Positions 1 to 7,572 of a stretch of DNA of 8,480 nucleotides are shown here, piece after piece. The position numbers and the translations under genes are program-made. The stretch is from contig CAIVAH010000309.1 of assembly GCA_903903765.1 (NCBI GenBank), forward strand, positions 1-8,480, written 5' to 3'. The stretch is from an uncultured Methylococcaceae bacterium. GTDB lineage: Bacteria > Pseudomonadota > Gammaproteobacteria > Methylococcales > Methylomonadaceae. Under the pieces are notes generated by a model. It ran no database searches and had not been told where the DNA came from. It worked only from the letters and a program-made list of their open reading frames with translations. Position 1 is the first letter of the stretch; the number at the start of each line of letters is the position of its first letter.

Positions 1-764
1 GTCGTACTATGCCATGTTATCTGCCTAGAAGTTACATGGAGGCTGATAATCCAGCGGGTAAATTCGCCAATGGTTTAGTGGCTGGACAATATAATGCGCC
101 TAATTTTGATTTTATTTTCCCAGAAACTTTGTTTCAAGGTGCGCCGGTTTTACCTAATAATTTTCAAGATTTAGCCTTTTTAGCGTGTGGTTCTGGCCCA
201 CTAACCACCATTTCTGCGGGAGCCAATCCACCTATAGTAGGTGTTTTAGATCCTGCACCTTGGGCAGCGCCGATGCCAGCTTCTAAATATTGTGCGGGTA
301 AATTAGCCAATCAGTTATCAATTCCTGCTAATCAGGTACCCGATATCGTTAATTTTGCTATCGCTAGGTGGGATAACAAACAAAATAAAGGCGTATTAAA
401 TGTACAAGCTACTTCAACATTGCCGGCTAATACTCCAAATTTACAGCTGTATGTGCAGGCCTTTGATCAATTTGGGTTTCCTATGGCGGCAGATCCACAA
501 CCCATGCAAAAGGTTTCAAATCCATCAGGAGTTGTAACTGGAGCGGGAGCGGTTTGCCCTACGGGTGTGCCGCAATGTTGGAGTTATACCGCTAATGGAA
601 CCATTGTATCGCCTCAAAAACCAGTTGGAAATATGGCTTTGCCTAGCACGATGTATTCAGTACCAACCTCTGTAACAATCTATTCTAGTCGGGGCGGGGA
701 ATTATCAGTGGTACCGACAATTACCTGTGGTGTTATCAATGGCCAAAATACTTGTCAGTTTTAA
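1..764 (+). CDS. C-terminal part of an unrecognised, probably exported, beta-rich cysteine-containing protein (5' partial)
   Basis: The frame is open to the left edge (in-frame codons start at base 3), so this is probably the end of a longer gene. The ATG at 9 gives 251 residues, but no ribosome binding site can be judged from 8 upstream bases. I do not recognise the family. The protein is rich in Pro, Ala, Asn and Thr and has no obvious membrane segment or enzyme motif. Counting from that ATG, it has seven cysteines (3, 60, 95, 183, 190, 240, 249), and the last ten residues lie between two of them. Residues about 118-160 and 215-240 alternate hydrophobic and polar residues (for example LNVQATST, SVTIYSSRGG). 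This resembles strands of Ig-like folds in secreted bacterial proteins, but that is a weak impression. The stop lies 9 bp before the di-heme peroxidase start, so the two are almost certainly co-transcribed and may act together outside the cytoplasm. The coding frame is well supported; the function is unknown. Confidence 0.75.
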   Translation, partial: RTMPCYLPRSYMEADNPAGKFANGLVAGQYNAPNFDFIFPETLFQGAPVLPNNFQDLAFLACGSGPLTTISAGANPPIVGVLDPAPWAAPMPASKYCAGKLANQLSIPANQVPDIVNFAIARWDNKQNKGVLNVQATSTLPANTPNLQLYVQAFDQFGFPMAADPQPMQKVSNPSGVVTGAGAVCPTGVPQCWSYTANGTIVSPQKPVGNMALPSTMYSVPTSVTIYSSRGGELSVVPTITCGVINGQNTCQF

Positions 765-773
765 TATAAGTCT

Positions 774-3251
774 ATGAGACTAATTAATATGAAAATAAAA
801 AATTTTTTAATATTGCTTATGTTTGTATTGACTATGCCTGCACTAACAGTGCAGGCTAATACGATTAGCAATCCGATTAGCACACCGACGCAACAGACAG
901 TCAGTGCAACTTTACCCGTTACTTGCGATCAAAATAGTTTACGTGCCTTTCCAGAGTTACCGGTTTCTTTAAAATGTATTCCGGTACCTGAACCTTATAC
1001 TATTGATTCAAATGGTAATAAAGTGTCAATCTATAAAACGATTATTAAAGATAAAAAAGCTTTAATTGCGCTGGGTAAGATATTTTTTTGGGACTCGCAA
1101 GTGGGTAGTGATGGTTTAGCGTGTGCGAGTTGTCATTTTCATGCCGGTGCGGATAATCGTATTAAAAATCAGATTAATCCAGGCTCCAGAAATACTTCTG
1201 GTAAGTTTGCTAAGGATGGAAAAACGCCTATAGGTAATGTATTTAACTTTTTGGATACGAATTCAAAAAATCATAGTTTAGATCCATTAGCGCCTAGAGT
1301 AGGTAAGGGGCCAAATTACAAATTAACTCTCGCAGATTTCCCGTTACGTAAATATTATGAGTCTAAAAAGCCTATTGAAAATTTAGCTGCGCAAAATGAT
1401 CGTAATGCTCCAGTTATTCAAGATACGGATGACATCATTTCTTCTCAAGGGGTTTTTCATTCCACTTTTATGAGCTTAACGGCTGAGGATAAAAAGGAAA
1501 AGTGTGAGACTCGTTTTTCTAAAAAACATGTTAATGCTTCGGTGTTTAGTGTAGCGGGTAATTATGTCCGTCAGGTTGAACCCAGAAATACGCCAACCGT
1601 TATTAACGCAGTTTATAACTTTAGAAATTTTTGGGATGGGCGTGCTAATAACATATTTAATGGCTTAGATCCGTTCGGGTTAAGACGTTTTGCTGATGCC
1701 AGCAAAATACCGAGTGATGAGATTTATGTTAAAGATGCTAATGGTAAATTAGTAAAAACACGCCTGAGTATATTTAATTCAAGTTTGGCTTCACAAGCGG
1801 TAGGTCCCGCTCTTAGTGATTTTGAGATGACTTGTGGTGGCAAAAGTTTTGTGCAATTAGGAAAAAAATTACTAGCGCTTAAGCCATTAAATAATCAAGT
1901 GGTTGATCCTACTGATAGTGTTTTAGGTAGTTATGCTAAATCAGGTATGGGGCTTAAATCTAATTTTACCTATAAGTCTTTAATTCAAAGTGCTTTTAAC
2001 GATAATTATTGGAATGTTAATGATAATCAAAAAATTGCTGGCTACAAATTAATTGAAAATAACTTTTCTTTATTTTGGGGTTTAGCTGTTGAAGCTTATG
2101 AAGCAACTTTAGTTTCTGATAATTCCAGATTTGATCAGGCCCAAGAAGATCCTACCTATAGTGGAGGTGATTTTACCGATCAAGAATTAAATGGTAAGAA
2201 TTTGTTTGTCGGAAAAGGTCAATGTATTAATTGTCATTTGGGTGCTGAGTTTACCTCTGCTTCTGTTAGTCATGTTGAAAACGCAAATAACGCTATGGAT
2301 ATTGGTAAATATGTGCAACGCATGATCATGGGTGATGGAGGTGTGGCTTTATATGATGATGGTTTTTACAACATTGGTGTCCGGCCTACTGAGGAAGATA
2401 TTGGTGTAGGTGGAACAGATGCTTATGGATTTCCACTGTCTTTTTCTAGAAATGGTAAAAGAAATGCTTATGATCCCTATGATTCTAATTTCGATAATGC
2501 CCATATATCTAGTTTAGCTCCTGATAATGTGTTTACTAATTCGACTTTGTTCGCACAAGATATTGGCTGTATGAATTGGAATCCAAACACGACTAATGCC
2601 AGTATGTTATGTGGGACAGATCCTATAGTTAAGGATGAGAGAGATGCCGTAGATGGTGCCTTTAAAACCCCTAGCTTAAGAAATGTTGAATTAACAGGGC
2701 CTTATTTTCATAACGGGGGTCAAGCCACTTTAGAACAAGTGGTACGTTTTTATAATCGTGGCGGTGATCGTGATGACTCCTTTTTGCGTGATACGCAATG
2801 TGGTCGTCCCATACTAGGTATTGATGCTTATGGTAACTCCATTATTGCCGCTGAGCCTGATGCAAATGGTTTAATTGATAATTCTGGTCACAAACCTAAT
2901 GAGGGTGGGTACCCGAGTAATTTAGCTGCCGATATGGCCGGAAATAAACAATTACTAGATTTTACATGTAATTCAACTACGTTGATTCATGAAACTTTAA
3001 ATTTAACTAGTTCTGATGTTGATGACATTGTGGCCTTTCTTAAAACTTTAACCGATGAGAGAGTTAGATGGGAAAAAGCGCCTTTTGACCATCCATCTTT
3101 AGTAATTCCGAACGGTAGTATCGGTAATGAAAAAAGGATTAGTTCAGGACGTTTTAAAGAAGAAAACCTTACTTTACCAGCTATAGGTGTTAATGGCCGA
3201 GCAGCAAAAAAATTACCCGAACTCAGATCTTTTGCATCTGGACTTAAATAA
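774..3251 (+). CDS. Long secreted di-heme cytochrome c peroxidase (MauG/CcpA superfamily, surface-associated type)
   Basis: Periplasmic or surface c-type cytochrome that by family reduces H2O2 or performs MauG-like oxidations. A signal peptide is clear: basic start, hydrophobic stretch at about 11-24, likely cleavage after VQA at residue 28. Haem site one is CASCH at 117-121 and haem site two is CINCH at 484-488. Family blocks include TPTVINA followed by FWDGRA (273-291), FYNIGVRP...DIGVGG (531-548), [20 protein letters not shown] (630-649) and VVRFYNRGG (656-664). Tyr660 may correspond to the Tyr axial ligand of MauG rather than the Met of classical peroxidases; this is inference. At 825 residues it is over twice the usual 320-370. 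The length matches the long surface-associated peroxidases known from Methylococcus. Extra length lies between residues 290 and 480, between 490 and 630, and in a C-terminal tail after 765. An alternative start at 789 (MKIKN) would give a more typical signal peptide. Neither start has a strong Shine-Dalgarno sequence. Confidence 0.93.
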   Translation: MRLINMKIKNFLILLMFVLTMPALTVQANTISNPISTPTQQTVSATLPVTCDQNSLRAFPELPVSLKCIPVPEPYTIDSNGNKVSIYKTIIKDKKALIALGKIFFWDSQVGSDGLACASCHFHAGADNRIKNQINPGSRNTSGKFAKDGKTPIGNVFNFLDTNSKNHSLDPLAPRVGKGPNYKLTLADFPLRKYYESKKPIENLAAQNDRNAPVIQDTDDIISSQGVFHSTFMSLTAEDKKEKCETRFSKKHVNASVFSVAGNYVRQVEPRNTPTVINAVYNFRNFWDGRANNIFNGLDPFGLRRFADASKIPSDEIYVKDANGKLVKTRLSIFNSSLASQAVGPALSDFEMTCGGKSFVQLGKKLLALKPLNNQVVDPTDSVLGSYAKSGMGLKSNFTYKSLIQSAFNDNYWNVNDNQKIAGYKLIENNFSLFWGLAVEAYEATLVSDNSRFDQAQEDPTYSGGDFTDQELNGKNLFVGKGQCINCHLGAEFTSASVSHVENANNAMDIGKYVQRMIMGDGGVALYDDGFYNIGVRPTEEDIGVGGTDAYGFPLSFSRNGKRNAYDPYDSNFDNAHISSLAPDNVFTNSTLFAQDIGCMNWNPNTTNASMLCGTDPIVKDERDAVDGAFKTPSLRNVELTGPYFHNGGQATLEQVVRFYNRGGDRDDSFLRDTQCGRPILGIDAYGNSIIAAEPDANGLIDNSGHKPNEGGYPSNLAADMAGNKQLLDFTCNSTTLIHETLNLTSSDVDDIVAFLKTLTDERVRWEKAPFDHPSLVIPNGSIGNEKRISSGRFKEENLTLPAIGVNGRAAKKLPELRSFASGLK

Positions 3252-3273
3252 TAAACTTGAGTGTGTATAACTT

Positions 3274-4233
3274 ATGAATACTACAAAAAAAATATTAATC
3301 AAAATTGTATCTTTAATGTGCTTTTTATTGGTAACAAGCTATGCTTCTGCTGAAATTAAGATCGGTTCTTATATGGGGGGTTGGAAAGCTACTATTGTCT
3401 ATCAGCTTGGAGATATAGTAACTTTTAATAGTAGAAATTATCTCAACTTGGCTAAAACTAATAAGAATATATTACCTACAGCAACGGGTAATAACTGGCA
3501 ATTATTGGCAACTACTTTAACCGGATTAAAAGGTGATAAAGGTGATAAGGGCGTTCAAGGTCCTGTTGGGCCAAAAGGCGATATTGGTTTACAAGGACCA
3601 ATAGGAGCGAAAGGCGAGAAAGGTAATACGGGAGCCAAAGGTGATGTTGGTTCACAGGGTCCAGCAGGTGTTAAGGGTGATACGGGTGCGAAAGGTGATC
3701 GAGGTCTACAAGGCCCTATTGGTTTAGGATGGGGTGAGAATTTTACCTATAAAATAGGTGATGTGGGCCCAGGTGGCGGGTATATCTTTTTTATAGATTA
3801 TACGGATAGGTTTCCTGGCTTTGATTATCTTGAAGCAGCGCCCGCAGATGCTATTAAAGAGGTTGTTTGGTGTGATGTTACGACTCGGTCAATTGTTAAA
3901 GCGAATGGTTGGGTAAATAAAGCTATAGGCAAAGGTAAAGATAATACGGATGAAATGATACAGGTTTGTAAAGATAGTGCTGCTAATATTGCACATGATT
4001 ATATTTCACCGAATGGTAAAGATGACTGGTTTTTACCTTCTTTAGGTGAAATGGTACAAATTTATAACAATCTGTTAGCGGTAGGGGTTGGTGATTTTAC
4101 AACTGATAATTATTGGACTTCCACTGAAGATGACATTGATTATGCTTGGGCGCAAAGTTTTACGGATGGTACTCAAGCTAATTATTTTAATAAAAGTTAT
4201 TTATTAGCGGTAAGACCTATAAGAGCATTTTAA
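3274..4233 (+). CDS. Secreted collagen-like protein with carbohydrate-binding-like N-terminus and Lcl/DUF1566 C-terminal domain
   Basis: A probable surface adhesin or structural protein of 319 residues. Residues 1-26 form a Sec signal peptide (KKILIK, then a hydrophobic run, then YASA before Glu27). Residues about 37-78 have the W...[15 protein letters not shown]...NNWQLL pattern of the small aromatic CBM5/12 (chitin-binding type 3-like) modules. Residues 84-149 are 22 uninterrupted Gly-X-Y triplets. Residues about 160-319 carry DUF1566/Lcl C-terminal signatures: [20 protein letters not shown] (250-260), YWTSTE (280-285), AWAQSF and the terminal AVRPIRAF. Cys200 and Cys232 could form a disulfide. 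Legionella Lcl, which shares the collagen and C-terminal domains, is an adhesin that binds sulfated glycans and acts in biofilm; a similar role here is inference. The gene follows the peroxidase by 22 bp in the same direction, so an operon is likely. Only a weak ribosome binding site (TTGAG) is visible upstream of the ATG. Confidence 0.9.
   Translation: MNTTKKILIKIVSLMCFLLVTSYASAEIKIGSYMGGWKATIVYQLGDIVTFNSRNYLNLAKTNKNILPTATGNNWQLLATTLTGLKGDKGDKGVQGPVGPKGDIGLQGPIGAKGEKGNTGAKGDVGSQGPAGVKGDTGAKGDRGLQGPIGLGWGENFTYKIGDVGPGGGYIFFIDYTDRFPGFDYLEAAPADAIKEVVWCDVTTRSIVKANGWVNKAIGKGKDNTDEMIQVCKDSAANIAHDYISPNGKDDWFLPSLGEMVQIYNNLLAVGVGDFTTDNYWTSTEDDIDYAWAQSFTDGTQANYFNKSYLLAVRPIRAF
3523..3720 (+). repeat. 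Collagen Gly-X-Y repeat tract, 22 triplets
   Basis: This in-frame 9-bp periodic tract encodes glycine at every third residue from 84 to 147 without a break. Pro occurs only in the X position, so stability cannot rely on hydroxyproline. Instead seven KGD/KGE motifs (Lys at 86, 89, 101, 113, 122, 134, 140) are present, the charge-pair arrangement known to stabilise bacterial collagen triple helices. A looser 12-residue super-unit, xQGPxGxKGDxG, recurs at 94, 106 and 127, and its QGP start appears again at 145. The codons vary between copies (Gly as GGT, GGC, GGA, GGG), which argues against very recent slippage expansion. Confidence 0.9.
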
Positions 4234-4242
4234 TAGCAGTAG

Positions 4243-4974
4243 TTATTTTTTTATTAAGGTGATTGACTGATTTTGATCATCGATATTGATTTGATATCTG
4301 TTTAAAGCACTCATGCCTAATAACCGATGTGCTCCTAATAATTTATCGGCTATAAAAGCAACTTGCACATTATTAATAGTTTCACCGCCTAAAGTAAGCG
4401 CTTGCAATGTGCCTATTTTAGCGTCTGTTAAACCATTCGCTGTTTGCATTTTTTGGCTGGAGAGTTGAGTGTTAGATAAACCTAGTTTTGTGATCATTGA
4501 TGCGGGTAATACCACTATATCGGCACCCGTATCAATAATCATCTCCATCGATTCCCACAGACTGCCATCCCCCGTGAGGCTGGCAGATACCATATAATGA
4601 TTGCCTCGATGCGTGGTAGGCAAAATAATATTTTGTTTTTCTGATTTTTGTTTCTTATTTACAATCACAATGCGTTCAATTTCTCCTTTAGCGGTTCGGC
4701 TGACAATGTGATTATAACTTGCCAATAATTGGGTAATTTGTTGCTCTAAGGTACCTCTAGTTTTTATCGTTTCTTCATTTTGAATTTTATCTAAGCCAAC
4801 AATATTAATATGCATTTGACTTTGTATTGCTGTTATTTGTGCATACAAGTCGATCGGGTCTGTTGGTTCAGTGCTGGCATTAACAGGCCCTTGGTGCGTT
4901 TGCAGCAGGCATCCGCACAATAAGATTGGCGCAGCTAGCTTGAGTTTTTGGTTTAACTGATGTTTTTTATTCAT
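4243..4974 (-). CDS. Exported retropepsin-like aspartic protease (clan AA, single DTGA motif)
   Basis: A 243-residue protein whose C-terminal half (about 118-240) reads as a retroviral-type aspartic protease. It has a hydrophobic strand then DTGAD at 148-152 (MIIDTGADIVVLP), a central flap-like segment, and LLGMSALNRYQINID at 218-232, the usual LGM..L pattern near the end of the domain. With only one Asp motif it should act as a dimer. The N-terminus is an export signal. LCGC at 19-22 could be a loose lipobox giving a lipoprotein at Cys22, although a plain Sec peptide is also possible. Residues 42-106 are a small alpha/beta region, ending IERIVIVNK, vaguely like short secretin/TonB N-terminal domains (weak). 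An in-frame TAA lies 12 bases upstream of the ATG, so translation cannot start further upstream. No Shine-Dalgarno sequence is evident. The gene follows ppsA by 25 bp on the same strand and is probably co-transcribed with it. The substrate is unknown. Confidence 0.85.
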   Translation of the reverse strand: MNKKHQLNQKLKLAAPILLCGCLLQTHQGPVNASTEPTDPIDLYAQITAIQSQMHINIVGLDKIQNEETIKTRGTLEQQITQLLASYNHIVSRTAKGEIERIVIVNKKQKSEKQNIILPTTHRGNHYMVSASLTGDGSLWESMEMIIDTGADIVVLPASMITKLGLSNTQLSSQKMQTANGLTDAKIGTLQALTLGGETINNVQVAFIADKLLGAHRLLGMSALNRYQINIDDQNQSITLIKK

Positions 4975-4999
4975 GAAGATGCGTTATTACATAAGGAGT

Positions 5000-7414
5000 T
5001 TATAGCTGGATTAACCGAGCTTCAGTTTCTAAAACTAATTGTGTGGTTTTAAGAACAGTATCCGGATTTAAACTCATGGAGTCTATGCCTATCTCGACTA
5101 AAAATTCTGCCATTTCAGGATAATCGGATGGTGCTTGTCCACATAAGCCACAGTGTTTGTGGTTTCGTTTAGCTCCCTCTGTGGCTAACCGGATCATTTC
5201 TTTAACACCTGCATCCCGTTCATCAAAATCATCTGCGATAATGGCTGAATCACGATCGACGCCTAAAGTTAACTGCGTTAGATCATTTGACCCGATAGAA
5301 AAACCATCAAAATGGGCAGAGAAGGCATCAATTTGAATAACATTGTTGGGGATTTCACACATTACATAAATTTCTAAGCCATTTTCGCCGCGTTTTAAGC
5401 CCAATTCTGCCATATAGTTAAGTACTTTTTCTGCTTCTTGAACACGGCGGCAAAATGGAATCATTAAAATGACATTGGTTAAGCCCATATCATCTCGGAC
5501 GTGCTTCATTGCCGCACATTCTAGGGCAAAGCCTTCTGCATAAGCGGGGTGGGTGTATCTGGAGGCGCCTCTGAAGCCGATCATCGGATTGGCTTCTTCA
5601 AACTCAAACCAACGGCCCCCTAATAGGGTGGCATATTCATTGGTTTTAAAATCGGACATTCTAACTACAACAGGTTTTGGATAAAAGGCCGCCGCTATGG
5701 TGGCTACGCCTTCTGCTAAAGTTTGAATAAAAAAATCGGCGGGGTTAGTGAATTGGTGGGTCAATTGATGCAGTTGATTACGTTCTTTTTCATCTTGGAC
5801 GCGCTCTGGATGGATTAAAGCCATCGGATGGGCTTTTATATATTCAGTAATGATAAATTCCATTCTGGCTAAACCCACCCCATCGTTTGGGAGGAATCGG
5901 GTTTTAAAAGCGAGTTCAGGATTGCCCAGATTTAACATGATTTTTGTGTTTGGGCGTTTTAAATCACTTAAATCAGTACAAGTCGTTTCATAAGTCAGCA
6001 CGCCCGCATAGACATTACCTTTATCGCCTTCGGCGCAGGACACCGTTACTAAGCTATTGTTTTTAATATGACTAGTCGCATTTTCACAACCAATGACAGC
6101 GGGGACACCTAATTCACGTGAAATGATAGCGGCATGACACGTGCGTCCCCCTCGGTTAGTGACAATTGCCGAGGCAATTTTCATAACCGGTTCCCAATCC
6201 GGAGTTGTTAAATCGGCAACCAATACATCACCGACTTTAAAATCTTTTAATTCAGACAAGTTGTTTATAATTCTTGCTGTACCTGTGGCAATCTTACTGC
6301 CTACCGCATGTCCAACCACTAAAGGTTGTGGTGGGTTTTTAAGAGCATATTGTGTTAGTAACAAGGCATTTTGTTGGGAAACCACGGTTTCTGGTCTCGC
6401 TTGGACGATATAAAGTTTGCCATCAAGTCCATCTTTAGCCCATTCCATATCCATGGGTTTGGCAATACCTGCTTTAGCACTGTAGTGCTGTTCAATTTTT
6501 ATTGCATAGTCTGCTAGGGTTAATACATCTTGATCTGTTATACAGTAGCGTTGGCGTTCTGCTACTGATGTCGCAATATTTCGAGTCGGTTCGTGTGTGT
6601 TGCCAGCACTGTAAATCATTTTAATTTTTTTAGAACCTAAGTTTCTTTTTAAAATGGCGCGATAACCTTGCTTAAATGTAGGTTTGTGTACATAAAATTC
6701 ATCAGGATCCACTGCGCCTTGAACAACGTTTTCACCTAAGCCGTAAGCGCCAGTGATAAATACCACCTCATCAAAACCAGACTCGGTGTCTAAGGAAAAC
6801 ATAACGCCACTGGCGTTTAGGTCTGAGCGGACCATTTTCATAATGCCAATCGATAAGGCTATTTTAAAATGGTCAAAGCCTTGATCGATTCGATAATGAA
6901 TGGCTCGATCTGTGAATAAACTGGCAAAACAGCGTTTACAAGCTTCTAACACGGCAACTTTGCCGCTCACATTTAAATAGGTGTCTTGTTGACCGGCAAA
7001 ACTAGCAGTGGGTAAGTCTTCTGCTGTTGCAGAACTACGAACAGCGACGCTCATTTCTTCGCCATATTGTTTTTGTAAGGTATTATAGGCTGAAAGTATT
7101 TGCTGTTCTAAATCTTCAGGGAAGGGCGCTGCATAAGTAATGTCTCGCGCCGTTTTTGCCCGTTTGGCTAAGTCTGCTACATCGGTCGGGTTTAGATCAT
7201 CTAAGGCAGTGTGTAAAGCAGGCCAAGCATTGGCTTGATCTAATAGATAACGGTAAGCTTCTGCTGTTATAGCAAATCCATTGGGTATTTGAATGCCTTG
7301 CGCCCCCAGTTCTTGATACATTTCACCCAAAGAGGCATTTTTGCCTCCCACTAAAGGCACATCGTCTATCGTTAAATCAGTAAACCAACGGATATAATCT
7401 GTAGTTGTTGACAT
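5000..7414 (-). CDS. ppsA: Phosphoenolpyruvate synthase (pyruvate, water dikinase)
   Basis: Cytoplasmic enzyme converting pyruvate, ATP and water to PEP, AMP and phosphate, the entry step of gluconeogenesis from C3 compounds. At 804 residues it is full length (E. coli PpsA is 792). The N-terminal nucleotide/pyruvate-binding domain spans about 15-345: LVGGKNASLGEM at 21-32, VAVRSSATAEDLP at 123-135, and DMEWAKDG then YIVQARPET up to 343. The swivelling phosphohistidine domain spans about 370-470 with GGRTCHAAIISRELG at 422-436; His427 is the phosphocarrier. Thr425, two residues before it, matches the site that the regulator PpsR phosphorylates in E. coli. The C-terminal TIM barrel has GFRGASRY (613-620), IGSNDLTQLTLGVDRD (707-722) and CGLCGQAPSDYPE (755-767), where Cys758 is the likely catalytic acid. 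AAGGA, 7 bases before the ATG, supports the start. No ppsR is present in the window. acs is divergent on the far side of the promoter region. Confidence 0.97.
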   Translation of the reverse strand: MSTTTDYIRWFTDLTIDDVPLVGGKNASLGEMYQELGAQGIQIPNGFAITAEAYRYLLDQANAWPALHTALDDLNPTDVADLAKRAKTARDITYAAPFPEDLEQQILSAYNTLQKQYGEEMSVAVRSSATAEDLPTASFAGQQDTYLNVSGKVAVLEACKRCFASLFTDRAIHYRIDQGFDHFKIALSIGIMKMVRSDLNASGVMFSLDTESGFDEVVFITGAYGLGENVVQGAVDPDEFYVHKPTFKQGYRAILKRNLGSKKIKMIYSAGNTHEPTRNIATSVAERQRYCITDQDVLTLADYAIKIEQHYSAKAGIAKPMDMEWAKDGLDGKLYIVQARPETVVSQQNALLLTQYALKNPPQPLVVGHAVGSKIATGTARIINNLSELKDFKVGDVLVADLTTPDWEPVMKIASAIVTNRGGRTCHAAIISRELGVPAVIGCENATSHIKNNSLVTVSCAEGDKGNVYAGVLTYETTCTDLSDLKRPNTKIMLNLGNPELAFKTRFLPNDGVGLARMEFIITEYIKAHPMALIHPERVQDEKERNQLHQLTHQFTNPADFFIQTLAEGVATIAAAFYPKPVVVRMSDFKTNEYATLLGGRWFEFEEANPMIGFRGASRYTHPAYAEGFALECAAMKHVRDDMGLTNVILMIPFCRRVQEAEKVLNYMAELGLKRGENGLEIYVMCEIPNNVIQIDAFSAHFDGFSIGSNDLTQLTLGVDRDSAIIADDFDERDAGVKEMIRLATEGAKRNHKHCGLCGQAPSDYPEMAEFLVEIGIDSMSLNPDTVLKTTQLVLETEARLIQL

Positions 7415-7421
7415 GGGTTTA

Positions 7422-7426
7422 TCCTT
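7422..7426 (-). promoter_or_regulatory. Ribosome binding site of ppsA
   Basis: AAGGA on the minus strand is 7 bases from the ATG at 7414 and fixes the chosen start. Confidence 0.75.
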
Positions 7427-7443
7427 AATAGGGTGGGGGAATT

Positions 7444-7459
7444 CTTTTCGGCTGAAAAG
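7444..7459. repeat. Short hairpin in the ppsA upstream region
   Basis: CTTTTC (7444-7449) and GAAAAG (7454-7459) pair perfectly around a GGCT loop, 30 bp upstream of the ppsA ATG. It could be a small operator or a weak leader stem. No U-tract follows on either strand, so it is not a terminator. Confidence 0.4.
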
Positions 7460-7514
7460 TGAGGGCTAGTTTACTCTTTAGTTTTAAAATAAACACAGTT
7501 AAAGTAAATTCTGG

Positions 7515-7543
7515 CATATTATTTTATAATTCATAAAATTATG
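7515..7543. repeat. Interrupted inverted repeat overlapping the acs -10 box
   Basis: ATTTTAT (7521-7527) and ATAAAAT (7533-7539) are perfect inverted arms around the 5-base centre AATTC. They are extended outward by CATA (7515-7518) and TATG (7540-7543) after a two-base bulge on the left. The dyad covers the TATAAT, so it could be an operator for a dimeric regulator. It could also be chance in AT-rich DNA. Confidence 0.45.
7525..7530 (+). promoter_or_regulatory. Candidate -10 box of the acs promoter
   Basis: A perfect TATAAT occurs 42 bp upstream of the acs ATG and would give a leader of roughly 35 nt. The bases about 17 bp upstream (AAGTAA, 7502-7507) are a poor -35, so the promoter may need an activator or may be chance in an AT-rich stretch. 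Confidence 0.35.
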
Positions 7544-7561
7544 CTTCATAAAGATAGGTTT

Positions 7562-7565
7562 AGGA
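7562..7565 (+). promoter_or_regulatory. Ribosome binding site of acs
   Basis: AGGA lies 7 bases upstream of the ATG at 7573, good spacing for a Shine-Dalgarno sequence. It supports this start over any internal one. Confidence 0.65.
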
Positions 7566-7572
7566 ATATTCA

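Larger units (their letters stand above)
7415..7572. promoter_or_regulatory. Divergent ppsA/acs intergenic promoter region
   Basis: These 158 bp separate the divergent start codons of ppsA and acs and must hold both promoters unless transcription enters from elsewhere. The acs-proximal half is very AT-rich and contains a consensus-like -10 box and an inverted repeat. The ppsA-proximal half contains a short hairpin and a G-rich stretch (7431-7439 on the plus strand). I could not pick a convincing promoter for ppsA. No riboswitch or sigma-54 (GG-N10-GC) element was recognised. Confidence 0.6.

Noticed and set aside
3523..3720. Short-period DNA repeat as a possible CRISPR or satellite array
   Set aside because: The 9-bp periodicity is fully explained by collagen Gly-X-Y codons; there are no spacers and no identical direct repeats.
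4231..4260. Possible terminator between the convergent genes (T-rich run after the collagen-like gene)
   Set aside because: The T run at 4246-4252 is inside the 3' end of the protease gene and no GC-rich stem precedes it. A rho-independent terminator cannot be supported.
4993..4998. AAGGAG on the plus strand between the protease and ppsA genes
   Set aside because: It would be a strong Shine-Dalgarno site, but no ATG or open frame follows it on the plus strand. It is antisense to the ppsA/protease gap, so it is probably chance.
6141..6413. Plus-strand open frame of 90 codons
   Set aside because: It lies wholly antisense within the conserved swivelling domain of ppsA, has no ribosome binding site worth noting, and its product resembles no protein family.
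7495..7545. Possible sigma-54 promoter (TGGCA at 7512-7516) upstream of acs
   Set aside because: No GC element follows at the required spacing; the downstream bases are only A and T.
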